Notes: generated from the sequence alone by a model not told the origin. DNA of 64,000 nucleotides from Varanus komodoensis (GCF_004798865.1 NW_025336346.1:7510572-7574571), one strand, 5' to 3'. Shown: positions 12,406 to 22,722, counted from the stretch's first letter. Program-made: numbers and translations.

Positions 12406-12736
12406 AATGTTGCAATCTCATTGTTACTGTGTGATTGACTGACATTTCTTTATCTGTTCTGTATGTGATGACCTCAGAATCTTATTGTAATCTCTGCATT
12501 CTGTCATCAATTGCCCTGTACCTGTATGTGACTGGGAGTGTATAAAAACTCTCTAGTTGTGTTGAAGCTTGGCAGCAGAGTTCATCTCTGCCTGCCCGGT
12601 AATGCATGCATTATTGTGAGTACCATGGGATTCTTGGGGTAAATACAATAAAGCCTCAGATGGTCTGGACGCTTGGTCTTTCCCACGAACCCGAGTTTTA
12701 TTCCCTCTTCTCAAATTGAGATTCCGGGATTCTGAC
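12406..12736 (+). mobile_element. Probable solo LTR of an endogenous retrovirus-like element
   Basis: Promoter-like TATAAAA at about 12541, then a leader-like stretch, an AATAAA at about 12647, and a CA end at 12736 (GGGATTCTGACA) fit the U3-R-U5 order of an LTR. No internal genes flank it. The start (TGTTGCAATC) is a guess and no target duplication was convincing. Fossil. Confidence 0.5.
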
Positions 12737-13231
12737 AATCGTCAGCAGGCTGAAAGTTGTATGCATTCGAGACAAAACATTAGAAATTGTGGGGTGGGTA
12801 AGCATTGACTGAAGGGGCAAAATTGACACGTGGGTGCTAAATGGAGATGAATTTCTATCCCTTTCATCCCTGTGAAGCCTGCTGCCTGAAACCAATCTAA
12901 CAAATGTTTAAACAGACTCCTGCTTTTCATTTTGCATGAGTAAGGCTTTCAATGCATACAACTTGTTAATGCTAACAGTGAATCTGGGAACTAGTCAATA
13001 CTTTATTTGTATACCACCTGCGGCGCTCCTTTTCACACCATAACTTATGAGAAAAGCTCCATCCAGTGGAGTTTCTTCCTGCTCAGAGCTTTTCCTCTGT
13101 TGTGTGATGCTTGGTTAGAGTGAAACATGAGCCTGAAAATTAAAGGCAGAGACAGAAACAGTTAAGTTATCACAGGAGGACGTGTTATTTTTCCCTCAGG
13201 GGGAAGAAAACTTTTGGCCTATCTTGAGTAC

Positions 13232-13338
13232 CTTGGTCTCATCCTTCACTTCTGTGAGGGCATCGCTCAGTTCATTAGTGCTGAAGGTGCTTTCAGTTTC
13301 CAAGAAACATACGCCTTGGGGTTTGAAGATTCATCAGT
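13232..13338 (-). pseudogene. ITIH4: ITIH exon after the VIT domain (frameshifted)
   Basis: Reads IFKPQGVCFLETESTFSTNE then LSDALTEVKDETK before a GTACTC donor, matching IFEPQGISFLETESTFMTNQ of ITIH4. Only eight bases separate the acceptor AG from the IF codons where twelve are expected. Joining it to the preceding exon therefore shifts the frame and reaches a stop within the exon. Confidence 0.87.
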
Positions 13339-13430
13339 CTGAAGAAAGGGCACCGGATCATTTCTTCCAGCTTTAATGTGATGCCAGCAAGTCATGACAC
13401 TTTGGGCAAAATCCTCTGCCAAGAGTTTAC

Positions 13431-13593
13431 CTGAAAGTCCTTAGCCAGTTGCTTGGGCTCGACCTTAATTAGCAGGCCATGCTTTCCCAGCTTCTGCTTT
13501 AGCAGCTCCTCACAGATCAGCTCAAAGGTCACATTAGCAGCTGCTGCCATGTTGTCTGTAACATGAAACTGTTTCAGTTTTCTTCCAGTTGAT
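13431..13593 (-). pseudogene. ITIH4: ITIH exon, VIT domain end (open)
   Basis: 163 bases between a TTGTTTCCAG acceptor and a GTAAAC donor. After one base completing a split codon it reads STGRKLKQFHVTDN, then NVTFELICEELLKQKLGKHG and KVEPKQLAKDFQ. Human ITIH4 has ATGRNMEQFQVSVS, KITFELVYEELLKRRLG and KVRPQQLVKHLQ. Open and spliceable on its own. Confidence 0.92.
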
Positions 13594-13799
13594 CTGGAAA
13601 CAAGGAAATAGTTTATGGCACATACATGCATCAGCTTTGAATGCCTTCCATTCATAGGGGTTGCTAAACAGGAAGCTTTATACAAAGCAGGAAACTGACC
13701 CAGTGGTTCTACTGGGCAGAGAATTGTCCCAAGGTCGTCCAAAGGCTTTGCTTGGTTGATGATCTTCACTAGTGCAGTTGGGTATCTGGCATGTCTTGC

Positions 13800-13975
13800 A
13801 GAGTGTTCCTATCTGTTTATTTGTTTATTATATTTATATCTCACCTTCCTCCCATTTGGAACTCAAGGTGACCACACACAGTTGCCATGTTAGTCTCCCC
13901 TCCAAGCTCCAGCTAGCCCCAGGCCTGCTTAGCTTCAGCATGGTGGATGACTTATTCGCCTTCAGACCAAACTCT
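13800..13975 (-). mobile_element. 5S rRNA-headed SINE (5S-Sauria type)
   Basis: Plus-strand 13892-13975 reads GTCTCCCCTCCAAGCTCCAG then CCTGCTTAGCTTCAGCATGG and CGCCTTCAG. These line up with the complement of 5S rRNA (GTCTCCCATCCAAG, CCTGCTTAGCTTCCGAGATC, CGCGTTCAG), covering its internal promoter. The other end, TATATCTCACCTTCCTCCCA then GAACTCAAGGTG, resembles the RTE/Bov-B-type tail of Sauria SINEs. Old and diverged. Confidence 0.7.
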
Positions 13976-14688
13976 GGTCTTTTGAAAACTCTTACTTCGA
14001 TGTTGAGGACATGAACTGCATGCAATACTAATGCAGAACTACTGTGGATGGCTGTGCTGCTGGTACGCACTGATCTTCAGTGAGACAAGCATATTGATTG
14101 GTTGGCTGGCTTGTTGAATATTTACATCACCCAGTGGCTGGAAGTGGAACTCCCTCAGTAGGTTTATAAAAACCATAAAGACCACCCTTAACAACACAAC
14201 ACAAAACAAAAAACAAAAGGTGAAGAGAAAAGCATCTGAGTTCATGTATAGGATGACTATAAATCTAACCTCATCTTCATGCAATAACACAAATTCAGGT
14301 CTTTTCTGAATTTCAAGACTAGACAGACTAGTTTTGCAGCAGTATATTAAGAGTGTTGCATCTTGGGTAATCCAATATGAGATGGATGGACTCCACAAAG
14401 GGAGCCACAGCCTTGCGTTTACAAGAACTGAGCAGGGCTGTTATAGATTGACCATTTTGGAGGGCTTTCATTCATGGGGTCATCATATAACAACAGCAAC
14501 AAAAATCTTGGGTAAGATCAGCATGGCTTAAATGACTCTATTTCTGACCAGAAAGAAGTTTTCCTCAGGTCAGATTATCTTGTCATTCCGCAATTTTAGC
14601 CACCCTCTTTCGTTTTTGCTGTGGGGCACACTTACTCGATTCAGACACTGAGTGTGACCACTGAGTGTGCTTCCTTCCCTTGTGAAGC

Positions 14689-14690
<2 letters not shown>

Positions 14691-14721
<31 letters not shown>
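14691..14721. repeat. (ATC)n microsatellite
   Basis: About ten tandem ATC/TCA units (CATCATCATCATCATC) in the ITIH intron between the 15.2 and 13.5 kb exons. Confidence 0.95.
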
Positions 14722-14722
<1 letters not shown>

Positions 14723-15175
14723 ATCCCACCAGTCATACAATGGAATGCATATTTATTCTTAAGTCAGTGACTGGCTGGCATTATTTTCAGTGCGATTCTA
14801 TGAGCTTTCCGTTTCCATGGGTCTGCAATTACGGTGCCCAAGGCTTGGGGGCTGGGGCCATAAGGAAGCACACACACCAATGGCAGCATAGCTGATCCAG
14901 ATAGTGCTTTCCCTGCTGCCAGCAGCAGCAATAGCAAAAGGATGGTCAGTTGCAGGATCCCACGGGCAGGCAGTGAAGCAGCTTCACTTGGGGGTGTGAC
15001 TTGACGACAGGGAGGAGCTCCGCAAAGCCGGGGGTGGGAGACACGGGCAAGGCCATGCTTAAGAGGCACACACCAGACCCCACCGCAGAGTGTGTCTTCC
15101 GGCTGGAGCTGGTGACACACCCAAGACCTGAGAACAGCAGTGATTAAGGCTGCATCAGCTGGTTCTGTGGCTAAC

Positions 15176-15287
15176 TTGACCAGTGCAGCCCTTTGCCCTT
15201 TTGAAACAGCAGTGGCATGCTGATCTTCTGCAGCTTTATTCTCTCTTTACTCTCACTATTCTGCAGTATGTTTTGCCATCTATGGTC
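15176..15287 (-). pseudogene. ITIH4: ITIH exon, VIT domain (broken)
   Basis: The block begins TIDGKTYCRIVRVKRE, matching NIDGMTYPGIIKEKAE of ITIH4, then meets TAA. A +1 frame then gives AAEDQHATAVSKG (expected AEAQAQYSAAVAKG), and another shift gives AALV before a GTTAGC donor. Where the acceptor AG should precede the exon the sequence is GG. So one in-frame stop, at least two frameshifts and a lost acceptor are visible. Confidence 0.85.
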
Positions 15288-16089
15288 CCCAAAATATCTA
15301 TATTCTGAACACTTAAGGCAGCTGGAGGGCCTCTGTGGATTATAGAAAGCTGGAGAAGAGCACAGTGGCCCTATTTGCACAGAATGGCCACAGACCATGG
15401 GTTAATTAACCTGCAGTTGGCCTTGGTGTGGGCCCCTGCAGTCTTGAGCACAGAACCTCTAATTGGCCTGACTGGAGGTTTCTGTATGACATAACAAGCT
15501 GAACATGCAAGCCTAATTGTGGATCAAAATCAAAGGGTGCACTGACTGAAACTGGAAATGCATTTCTGTTGTGAGCAGGTCTCTTCCTCCCTTTTCCCTC
15601 TTCAACTGACTTAGATGAGAACTTAGAAGCACAATCTTTTTATTAAAGCTTAATCATTTAGAGTGCAGTACAAGTCAAAGTAGACTTCCCAGGATGTGGG
15701 AGAAGCATCTTCTCATGTGAGGAGCTGACTCCAAACGGAAGCATCCCTCCCTCCCTTCCTCCCTCTCTTTCAAGAGAGTCTGACTCCGCCTTCAGGGAGG
15801 CTCCAGCTGCTTGAACACTTGACATGGGATCATTGGACACTTCTACCTTGGCCTGCTTGCTTTGGCCCCATCTTCTCGTTGGGTCAAGACACTCTTTTCC
15901 ATCTCCTTCCTGCACAGTTTTGCAACACTTCTCTCCCTTTTCATGGCTGGCTGGTTCTCACGCTCTGCCTGGGAATCTTCCCCTGGTGACCCTGAAACTG
16001 CCAGGCCTTCCACCCAGCCTCTGTCCTTCCTCTCTCCTCAGAATTGGGTGCATCTATCTTAGCAGACTGTGGCATGCAAAATCTGGGTC

Positions 16090-17395
16090 CTTTCTCTACA
16101 AGTACCAGTGAAATATAGGAGTAATTGTCTGATAAAGAAGGAAGATTTGTATGAGAAACAGATATCAAGACAAAAATTAGTAATTGCAAATATTTACATG
16201 CCAAACAAGCAACAACATATGTATGTTGATCTGTTCATTTTTATTTTTAGACATTGATATAGTTTGCTGAAAGCAAATTAGACTTGTAGGAGATTATAAA
16301 TGTGTCAAGAATGCAACTTTGGGCAGGAAAAAAATGTGATTGAAGAAACACCAGGAGAAAGCCAGTCCAGACCCGTACCCAGGATATAGAATTAATTTAG
16401 GTTGATAGATATACAGAGATTTGGGAACACAAAAGAAGATTGTTTGACCTTCTTTTCAACATAACATATATTAAATAATATATTGTATATATTTCTCTTA
16501 GAAATTACTGGCTAGGATTAAGGGCTGTGAGGTAGGCATCTTTGGGGTTTCAGATCATGCACCAATCTGGATGGAAATGATGTGGAGTGAACAACAGAGG
16601 GGATTAAAGTGAGGGTCATTAGATACAAATATGTTGAAAGATAAAGGATAAATACAATATATTAAAATGGTAGCAAAGGAAGTAGCTATAGGTATGGTAT
16701 GAGGTGCCATGAAGGCATAGTTGAAAGGAGAGATCAAAAGCATGGAAGTTCTTATAAAGAAGAAAAATGGATATAGAGGTTTATTGATCAGTAAGCTAAA
16801 GAGTTTCGAGAAGCACCATAAGGGGACTTTGAAAGTGAATGGGCTTGGAGAATCATGGAAATATTACATAGATACAAGACTAGCAGAAAGATCTTTAGTG
16901 TTTACTAGACATATGTATGTTGAAAAATCAAATAAGATAGATAAGCTTTTGGCTAATACCTGAGAGGTGAGCAGGAAAGAAGTCAAATAGTGATAATATT
17001 TTATGAAGGAAAAAAAAAACTTTATCAAATAGACAAGAAGAATCAATGAAGGAATTAGTTCAGTACTTTGAACAATTATATACATTACAGCAATTGGAAG
17101 TTTCAGATATAAAGAAGTATATAGTAGGAATTAAGCTTCTCAAAATAGTGAATTAAGAGAATGAGGAACTACCAATGGCAAAGATAACAAGTAAAGACAA
17201 TAAGGGTACAATAAAGAAAGCAAGAACAAATAAAACCCTGGAGTAGCTTGCATACCAGTGGAACTGTATAAAAAGTTGGAAGATTTATTAAGTAGTAAAT
17301 AAGAAATGGTATTGAATTAGTGTTTAGAATAACATTTTCATGGAATGAAGCAAGAATTGTTTCAATTCATAAAAAGGAGAAAGATCCAGCTCTCA
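16090..17395 (+). mobile_element. Decayed L1 LINE, ORF2 endonuclease-to-RT region
   Basis: AT-rich segment translating in broken frames to L1 ORF2-like stretches: LVIANIYMPNKQQ (endonuclease N-I-Y-x-P-N), a DHAP-like region near 16555, and KKARTNKTPE (the GKAPG region) near 17220. Many stops and shifts. It sits in the first recognised intron of the dead ITIH gene. Confidence 0.7.
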
Positions 17396-17685
17396 TGAAG
17401 TTTGCACAATGAAGGAAAAGACATCTAAAGCTTCCATTTTCCAAGTGCTCTCTTGTCTGCTCCTTCAAATCTAACTGTGCCTTGGAAGGAATAGTGGCAC
17501 AAAAATTCCAAGCAGCATTCCATATTTTTGCAAAAATGCAAAATTCCTGCAAAAATGCCTTTTATGCTTTATAGCAGAGAGATTTGAGGAACAGCTTATT
17601 GAAGTTAAGTTCACTCCAAAGCCAGTAAATTCCTTTTGATGGCTCTTGTTCATAGTACCTAGACCAGATTCAGACCAGATTTCAC

Positions 17686-17846
17686 ATGCTGAAACTTGAG
17701 ATGAAGGCTGTCTCAGGGAATTCAGTTTCAAAAAGGGTCTCCTTGGATGCATTGGTGGTGTTGACAACTCTGCTGGTGATGGCTGTGTGGGCAAACCATG
17801 ATGTAACTTTGCAGTCCACATGCAGGCTGTAGATTTCAGTGGTATT
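17686..17846 (-). pseudogene. ITIH4: ITIH exon, VIT domain start (open)
   Basis: 161 bases after a CTTTCCCAG acceptor, read NTTEIYSLHVDCKVTSWFAH, then TAITSRVVN and ending FPETAFISSFS plus AT before the donor GTGAAA. Human ITIH4 has GIDIYSLTVDSRVSSRFAHT and PKKAFITNFSM here. The exon itself is unbroken; the split Met codon (AT/G) matches the G expected at the start of the next exon. Confidence 0.9.
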
Positions 17847-17934
17847 CTGGGAAAGAGCAGAAAGGGGTTCTGTGAATTCAGTTCTTCTCATGGAGAGCTG
17901 TGATGTTGCCCAGCTAGAGTTATGATTGCATCAA

Positions 17935-18380
17935 AATGGAAATCAGAAGACCACCCAACTCAAGAAGATTGGAAAAATAAATTATCTGGATGTGAAGTAA
18001 TGGCACAATTAATTAGTTAGATAAATAGAAGACTGACTGAAGAATTTAATGATAAATGGAAAGCTTATTATATAAGATTTACTTAAAAGCAAAAATAGAG
18101 CTCATAAAACATCATTAGTGAGTTATAATTTTAACACAAGTGTTTTGATGTTATTTGAAATTAATCTTAAAAGGAATGGAAAATAAGAATGTTAAGAATT
18201 ATAAATAATAATAATTGTTCTATAAGTTTTAATTGACTAATTAAATTAACTGAGTGAAGAAGAGATAACAATTACTGACCTTTTGAGAAATTTACTTATC
18301 TTGATATTACATGTACTATTTGTGTAAGATCCCTTGGTATCTTTTTTCTTTTTTATACTCTATTATAATTATAATAATAA
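17935..18380 (+). mobile_element. L1 LINE 3' end fragment
   Basis: Begins DDPPNSRRLEK / L1-typical PTQEDWKNKL-like sequence, then SNGTIN...KTD and a WK(P)YY-like stretch, ending in an AT-rich tail with AATAATAATAAAGAG near 18375. Separate from the 16.1-17.4 kb fragment because the ITIH exon lies between them. Confidence 0.65.
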
Positions 18381-18886
18381 AGAGTTTTGATATTGCTCAC
18401 TGGGCAATCAGGAAGTTTCTAAAATAATCAGTAACCATGTCTCTATGATTTGAAGGGCAGCTGGAGCTAATTAAAAAGCCAAATGATTATTTTCAAACTA
18501 AAAAAAGAAATATTTTTTCTTAACAATTGGTTAGAGGTGAATAAGACATTTTCATGTTAGCCCATGATTTCTACTGTATTTTTTTATTTCCAGTGATGTG
18601 TCCTTCACACTGTGAGAGTTTCTGATCATGGACATAATGCCCCTCAGGGTTAATGTCCTGGTAATGTCCTGGTAGTCACCAGTCACCCTCAGGGTAATGT
18701 CCTGGTAGTCACCCCAAAGCATCATATTAAATAGGTATGAAACAGAGCCAAATGAAACTTTCTCAAAACAGAATTTTTCTAAGGAAATGCCTGAGATTCT
18801 TCTTTCTGCAGCAGCCACCAGGGGAAGATAGCTACCCTGCAGAATTTTCTCCACTGTCTTGTACGATAGTGTCCATGTGCATGTTA

Positions 18887-18936
18887 CAAGAATCTGGAAC
18901 AACAATTTGTTCAGAAACACTGTGGATGATGCTGAA
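18887..18936 (+). repeat. 50-bp direct repeat, copy 1
   Basis: Identical over 50 bases to 19886-19935 (CAAGAATCTGGAACAACAAT ... GATGATGCTGAA). The flanks differ, so the copied unit has sharp edges. Confidence 0.95.
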
Positions 18937-19885
18937 AGTTTTGGAAACTACTGGGCTGCAGGGGAGCAGTAATTTATTGGAAGGGATTAAGGATAACTTG
19001 AATGTGGAAAAATGGAGCAGAGCGCTCTGGGGGAATGGCGTGAGGAGATGTCATGTTTACAGCCTGATCCAGAGTGCAGTTCTTTCTTGGGCTTTAACCA
19101 AAGGTTGCCCATCATGTTTCGCGGGTGCCTGTTAGCACAAGAAGCAACTCTGCTACGTGCAGAGCAGCTGTGGTGAACTCCAACTCTCCTTTTCTGTGAT
19201 CATTGGCTCTTCTGGCTGGGAGAGAAAAGGCAAACATTTGGAGGGCCACCAGTTCCTCGTCAGTGTTGCAGGGCAGGAGAAGGCCATGGGGCATTTGGCA
19301 GGAACACTGTTAGAGGTTCTGTGTTAGCAGATCAAGCACATAGGATTCCTCTGTGGCCTTTGATCTCACTTTTTGCTTGTCCGAGTTCCAGGGGACAACT
19401 GGCTCATGCAGAGGCTGCAGCTGAGTACAAAAGGGGCAAGAGGGTTAATAGGAAAAATGCACCTTGGTTGAAAAGCCTAACTCTCAGTTCTATCGAGAAA
19501 GCCACGCACTGTTTCCAGCTCCCTTATTATGGCAAGCATAAGGCATAGACTGGAACTCAGCAAGTGAACGATGTTTGTCTGATGAGTCTTCACAGAGTCC
19601 TAGACATCAACATGTGCCAGCCAGAGGACCTCCAGTGGTGAATGATACCGATGAAATAATTCTGAAAATGCCATGTGAAATACAGTTCAGATGCATGTAT
19701 TTGGAGGTAATTTCTATAGTGTGCCCTCCCACATTTGCATGCATAGGATTATGCTTTGCGGCGGGGGGAGGTTGGTATAATGATGGTGATGTGTAGATTT
19801 CTGATGGCAGCATGCTGGCACCTCAGTTAGTTCTGGGGCCAGAACCAGCTCCAACGTGTCGCTTGATGGTGCTCCTCCAATTCAG

Positions 19886-19935
19886 CAAGAATCTGGAACA
19901 ACAATTTGTTCAGAAACACTGTGGATGATGCTGAA
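19886..19935 (+). repeat. 50-bp direct repeat, copy 2
   Basis: Exact copy of 18887-18936, 999 bases away. Its first four bases (CAAG) overlap the end of a 19-base segment, 19871-19889, that also occurs at 22723-22741. Confidence 0.95.
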
Positions 19936-20929
19936 TGCTAAATGGCAGCCGAGTTCTCAATATGGTTTCTCCTAGCTTTTTTTTGGGGGGGGGGAATAAA
20001 ACTGGGGGCAATAAAAAAGCTAGGGTCACTGACAATAGTGAGCTCTACCTTTGAGAAACTGTTGAAGTTCCCCTCTTCTTCAGTGGAATGTTCCCCTTTC
20101 CTGAATTTCATTGCCTAGAAATCCACATAGAACAATAGCATGAAGAACAACAGATGCTTTGGAAACAGACCTCAGTTGTTCTTCATCAGCTACTGAATCT
20201 TACTTCGTGTATGATATTGTAGCATGCATAATGTTTAAAGAGTTGATTTAAAATCTGGTTTCCATGTTTACATAGCATTTGGTAAAATCAAGCATTTATT
20301 CTCTAGGTGGGCAGGCACAGTAGTGGTGCTAATGCCAGCAAAGGTGGGGTCCAGAGCTTGAATGGGCAGGAAAAATGCCCCAGTCAGTCCTGCTAGGAGT
20401 CGCAGGCTGTTTCCTGTCTAAACACAGCTTAAGTCAAGCTTTACTGGTACTTTCAAAGAAAGTCGCATTTAGGTCACTCCCAAATGTGAGCATACATCAG
20501 AGTTGTATTTTTCATTACAGAATGTATTGCACAATTCTTCATTACAGAATGTATTGCACAAACATCATTTTTTTCAAACTGGATTTACATGAGATGACAT
20601 TCAATTTTCTTGGCACGTTCTTGAAAATCAGTACAACCTTGAAAATATCCATTGACAACAAATTAAAGTAATAATTCTATCTGTTGTGATTTTATAACCC
20701 ATAATCTGGCCACTTTTTAAAAGGGACAGGATACGGTAGAGAGGTGCTTATCTTGAGAAAGGCGTTTTGCACAAATAATGCTGCATGCGGGGTGCTGATA
20801 AGGGGCGTCTATGTTTATTAAGGGCATAATGCACGGGTGGAACTCCTGACGCTTTCTAGCTAGCGGTGCGTTCTGGAACAGACCAAAGCCTCCGTGGTGC
20901 TGCATTCCGTCCCTGCAGTGACCAGTGAG

Positions 20930-21189
20930 GTGTTCAAACATCATGTTAATTGTTAAAATATATAATCTGGCCAGGGCAACTTCTTCTTCCTTCTCTATTC
21001 TCCTCCTATATTCTTTATTCACTTATTTTATACTGTTAATTTTAACTTTATATGATTATGTGGATATCCCAGCATATTCTTTGTATTTATGTAATTGGAG
21101 GTAATTTATTACATTCTATTGTACTTCAATGTATTTTATTGTGTTGTAAGCCACCCCGAGGCTTCGGCAAGGGGCGGCATAGAAATGCT

Positions 21190-21233
<44 letters not shown>
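20930..21233 (+). mobile_element. L2-like LINE 3' end with (TAA)n tail
   Basis: Reads GTTAATTGTTAAAATATATAA, CTGGCCAGGGC, then GTAAGCCACCCCGAGGCTTC / GGCAAGGGGCGGCATAGAAA and about 14 TAA repeats. It is the sense-strand counterpart of the minus-strand copy at 21995-22620. Confidence 0.85.
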
Positions 21234-21234
<1 letters not shown>

Positions 21235-21514
21235 TGTAGCTCAGAAGCAGGACATGTAAACAATGGCACCCAGGTGGTACAGCTTCTGATACTGGGAGAA
21301 ATACATGCCTACATGTGTGCACGCACACACACAGACACACCACTGGGGAAGCTGGTGATGTCTATGCTGGTTGGACTCCTTGTCCAGTCCAGCTTCTATT
21401 CTGAGCTTTGTGGGGTCAATCCATGGTGCTGGACTCCAGCTCCAAAATAGCCTCATCACCATGGAGAGCTCCTACAAAACTCAGAATGAAAAGAAGCTAA
21501 AATGGGCAAGGAGC

Positions 21515-21842
21515 CCCCCGATACAGGAGTCACTAGTGCAGCGGTTTAAACTGCTGAGCTTGTTGATTGAAAGGCTGGCAGTTCAAATCCACCCGGCGGG
21601 GTGAACTACCATTGCGCTGTCCCAGCTGCTGCCAGCCGATCAGTTTGGAAGCATGCACATGTGAGTAGATAAATAGGTACCACTGTGGTGGGAGGTAACA
21701 GTGTTCTGTGCTCTTCGGCATTTAGCCATGCTGGCCACATGACCACGGAGACCGTCTGCGGACAAATGGAGATGAGCAGCACCCCCTAGAGTGGGACACA
21801 GCCAGACTTAACATCATGGGGAAACCTTTACCTTTTATCCTC
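21515..21842 (+). mobile_element. tRNA-derived SINE
   Basis: The head ACTAGTGCAGCGGTTTAAAC (A-box-like) and AGTTCAAATCC (B box) are tRNA-like. The body ACCACTGTGGTGGGAGGTAA, GCCATGCTGGCCACATGACC and the end GGGGAAACCTTTACCTTTT belong to a SINE family I know from squamate genomes. About 325 bases, near full length. Confidence 0.8.
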
Positions 21843-21994
21843 CCCTGTACAGCCATCAAGACTCAGAGCCATTGATAATGTACCATCCATGAGATTGTCT
21901 AAACTCCCCTTAAAGTCATCCAGTGAGGTGGTCATCATCACACCTTGTGAAAGAATATTGCTTAGTTTAGCTGTTTCCTTCATGAAGCTGCAAT

Positions 21995-22620
21995 ATTTTT
22001 ATTATTATTATTATTATTATTAGAACATTTCTATGCCGCCCCTTGCCGAAGCTTCGGGGCGGCTTACAACACAATAAAATACAAAAATAACAATATAAAA
22101 TTAACAATATAAAATAAATAAAAAATATAAAATATAAAAGAAGTCGCCCTGGCCAGATAAATAAGCAAATATTGTTAACAATTAAAATGACGTTTAAATA
22201 AAAAGGTCTTCACCTGGCGCCGAAAAACAAATAACGACGGCGCCAGGCGGACCTCTCTGGGGAGCTCATTCCATAGATTGGGTGCCACTGCAGAGAAAGC
22301 CCTCCTCCGAGTACCTACCCTCCTAATTTCTTTCATGGAGGGTTCCCGGAGAAGGGCCTCTCCCGCAGATCTCAAGGGGAGGTCGGGCATATATGGATGT
22401 AAACGCTCCTTCAGGTAAGCAGGACCCAAGTCGTTTAGGGCTTTATAGGTCATCACCAACACCTTGAATTGGGCCCGGACTTCAATGGGAAGCCAGTGAA
22501 GCTGACGGAGAACTGGAGTCATGTGAACATAACGCCCAGTCCCCATCAGCAGCCTGGCAGCTCTATTTTGAACCAATTGAAGTATCCGGACCGTCTTCAA
22601 GGGTAGCCCCACGTAGAGCG
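21995..22620 (-). mobile_element. L2-like LINE, RT C-terminal region and 3' end
   Basis: An open frame at 22612-22175 reads MGLPLKTVRILQLVQNRAAR, VLRQLHWLPIEVRAQFKVL and WNELPREVRLAPSLFVFRRQ, the typical C-terminal region of L2-clade reverse transcriptases. The 3' UTR (minus strand) ends in the GCCGCCCC hairpin and a (TAA)n tail at 21995-22022. Well preserved, 5' truncated. Confidence 0.9.
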
Positions 22621-22722
22621 CGTTTATTTATTTATTTTATTTATTAAAACATTTCTATGCCGCCCCTTGCCGAGGCCTCGGGGCGGCTTACAACATCAAA
22701 TAAAAAACATCAATAAAAAATT
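22621..22722 (-). mobile_element. Second L2-like LINE 3' tail, abutting the first
   Basis: (TTTA)n at 22625-22650, then TTCTATGCCGCCCCTTGCCG and AGGCCTCGGGGCGGC, the same 3' hairpin as the neighbouring copy. A severely 5' truncated insertion of about 100 bases directly beside the first. Confidence 0.8.

Larger units (their letters stand above)
9329..17846 (-). pseudogene. ITIH4: Decayed inter-alpha-trypsin inhibitor heavy chain gene, ITIH4 by position
   Basis: Five minus-strand blocks match successive parts of the ITIH VIT domain and the start of the vWA domain, in order: 17846-17686, 15287-15176, 13593-13431, 13338-13232 and 9589-9329. In mammals ITIH4 lies immediately downstream of MUSTN1 in this orientation, and residues such as FAHTAITSRVVN, FLETESTFSTN and YYFAPREMPVFPQNV fit ITIH4/ITIH family exons. 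Exons at 17.7 and 13.5 kb are open with usable splice sites. The exons at 15.2, 13.3 and 9.5 kb carry stops and frameshifts, the 15.2 kb exon lacks an AG acceptor, and the vWA metal site is spoiled. No signal-peptide exon and nothing of the rest of the vWA domain or C-terminal half was found. I read it as a dead secreted liver protein gene. An alternative is a dead extra ITIH copy with a working gene elsewhere. Confidence 0.88.
18385..20925. other. No gene recognised; local duplications
   Basis: Holds short tandem copies (GGTAATGTCCTGGTA near 18650-18710; a 24-base unit at 20511-20534 and 20538-20561) and two exact 50-base direct repeats (18887-18936 and 19886-19935). Open frames of up to 132 codons have no recognisable content. 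The first ITIH exon (signal peptide) was sought here and not found. Confidence 0.5.

Noticed and set aside
12740-12860. Possible missing ITIH exon (minus strand, AHV-like start near 12825)
   Set aside because: Only a few residues fit the AHIRFKPTL region; the downstream alignment is not better than chance and it abuts a probable LTR.
13892-13975. Functional 5S rRNA gene
   Set aside because: Too diverged and fused to a SINE tail; only part of 5S is present.
16090-18380. One single L1 spanning this interval
   Set aside because: A recognisable ITIH exon (17686-17846) lies between the two L1 parts, so they are treated as separate insertions.
21515-21842. Functional tRNA gene
   Set aside because: The A and B boxes belong to a SINE head; no cloverleaf can be completed and the body is a dispersed repeat.
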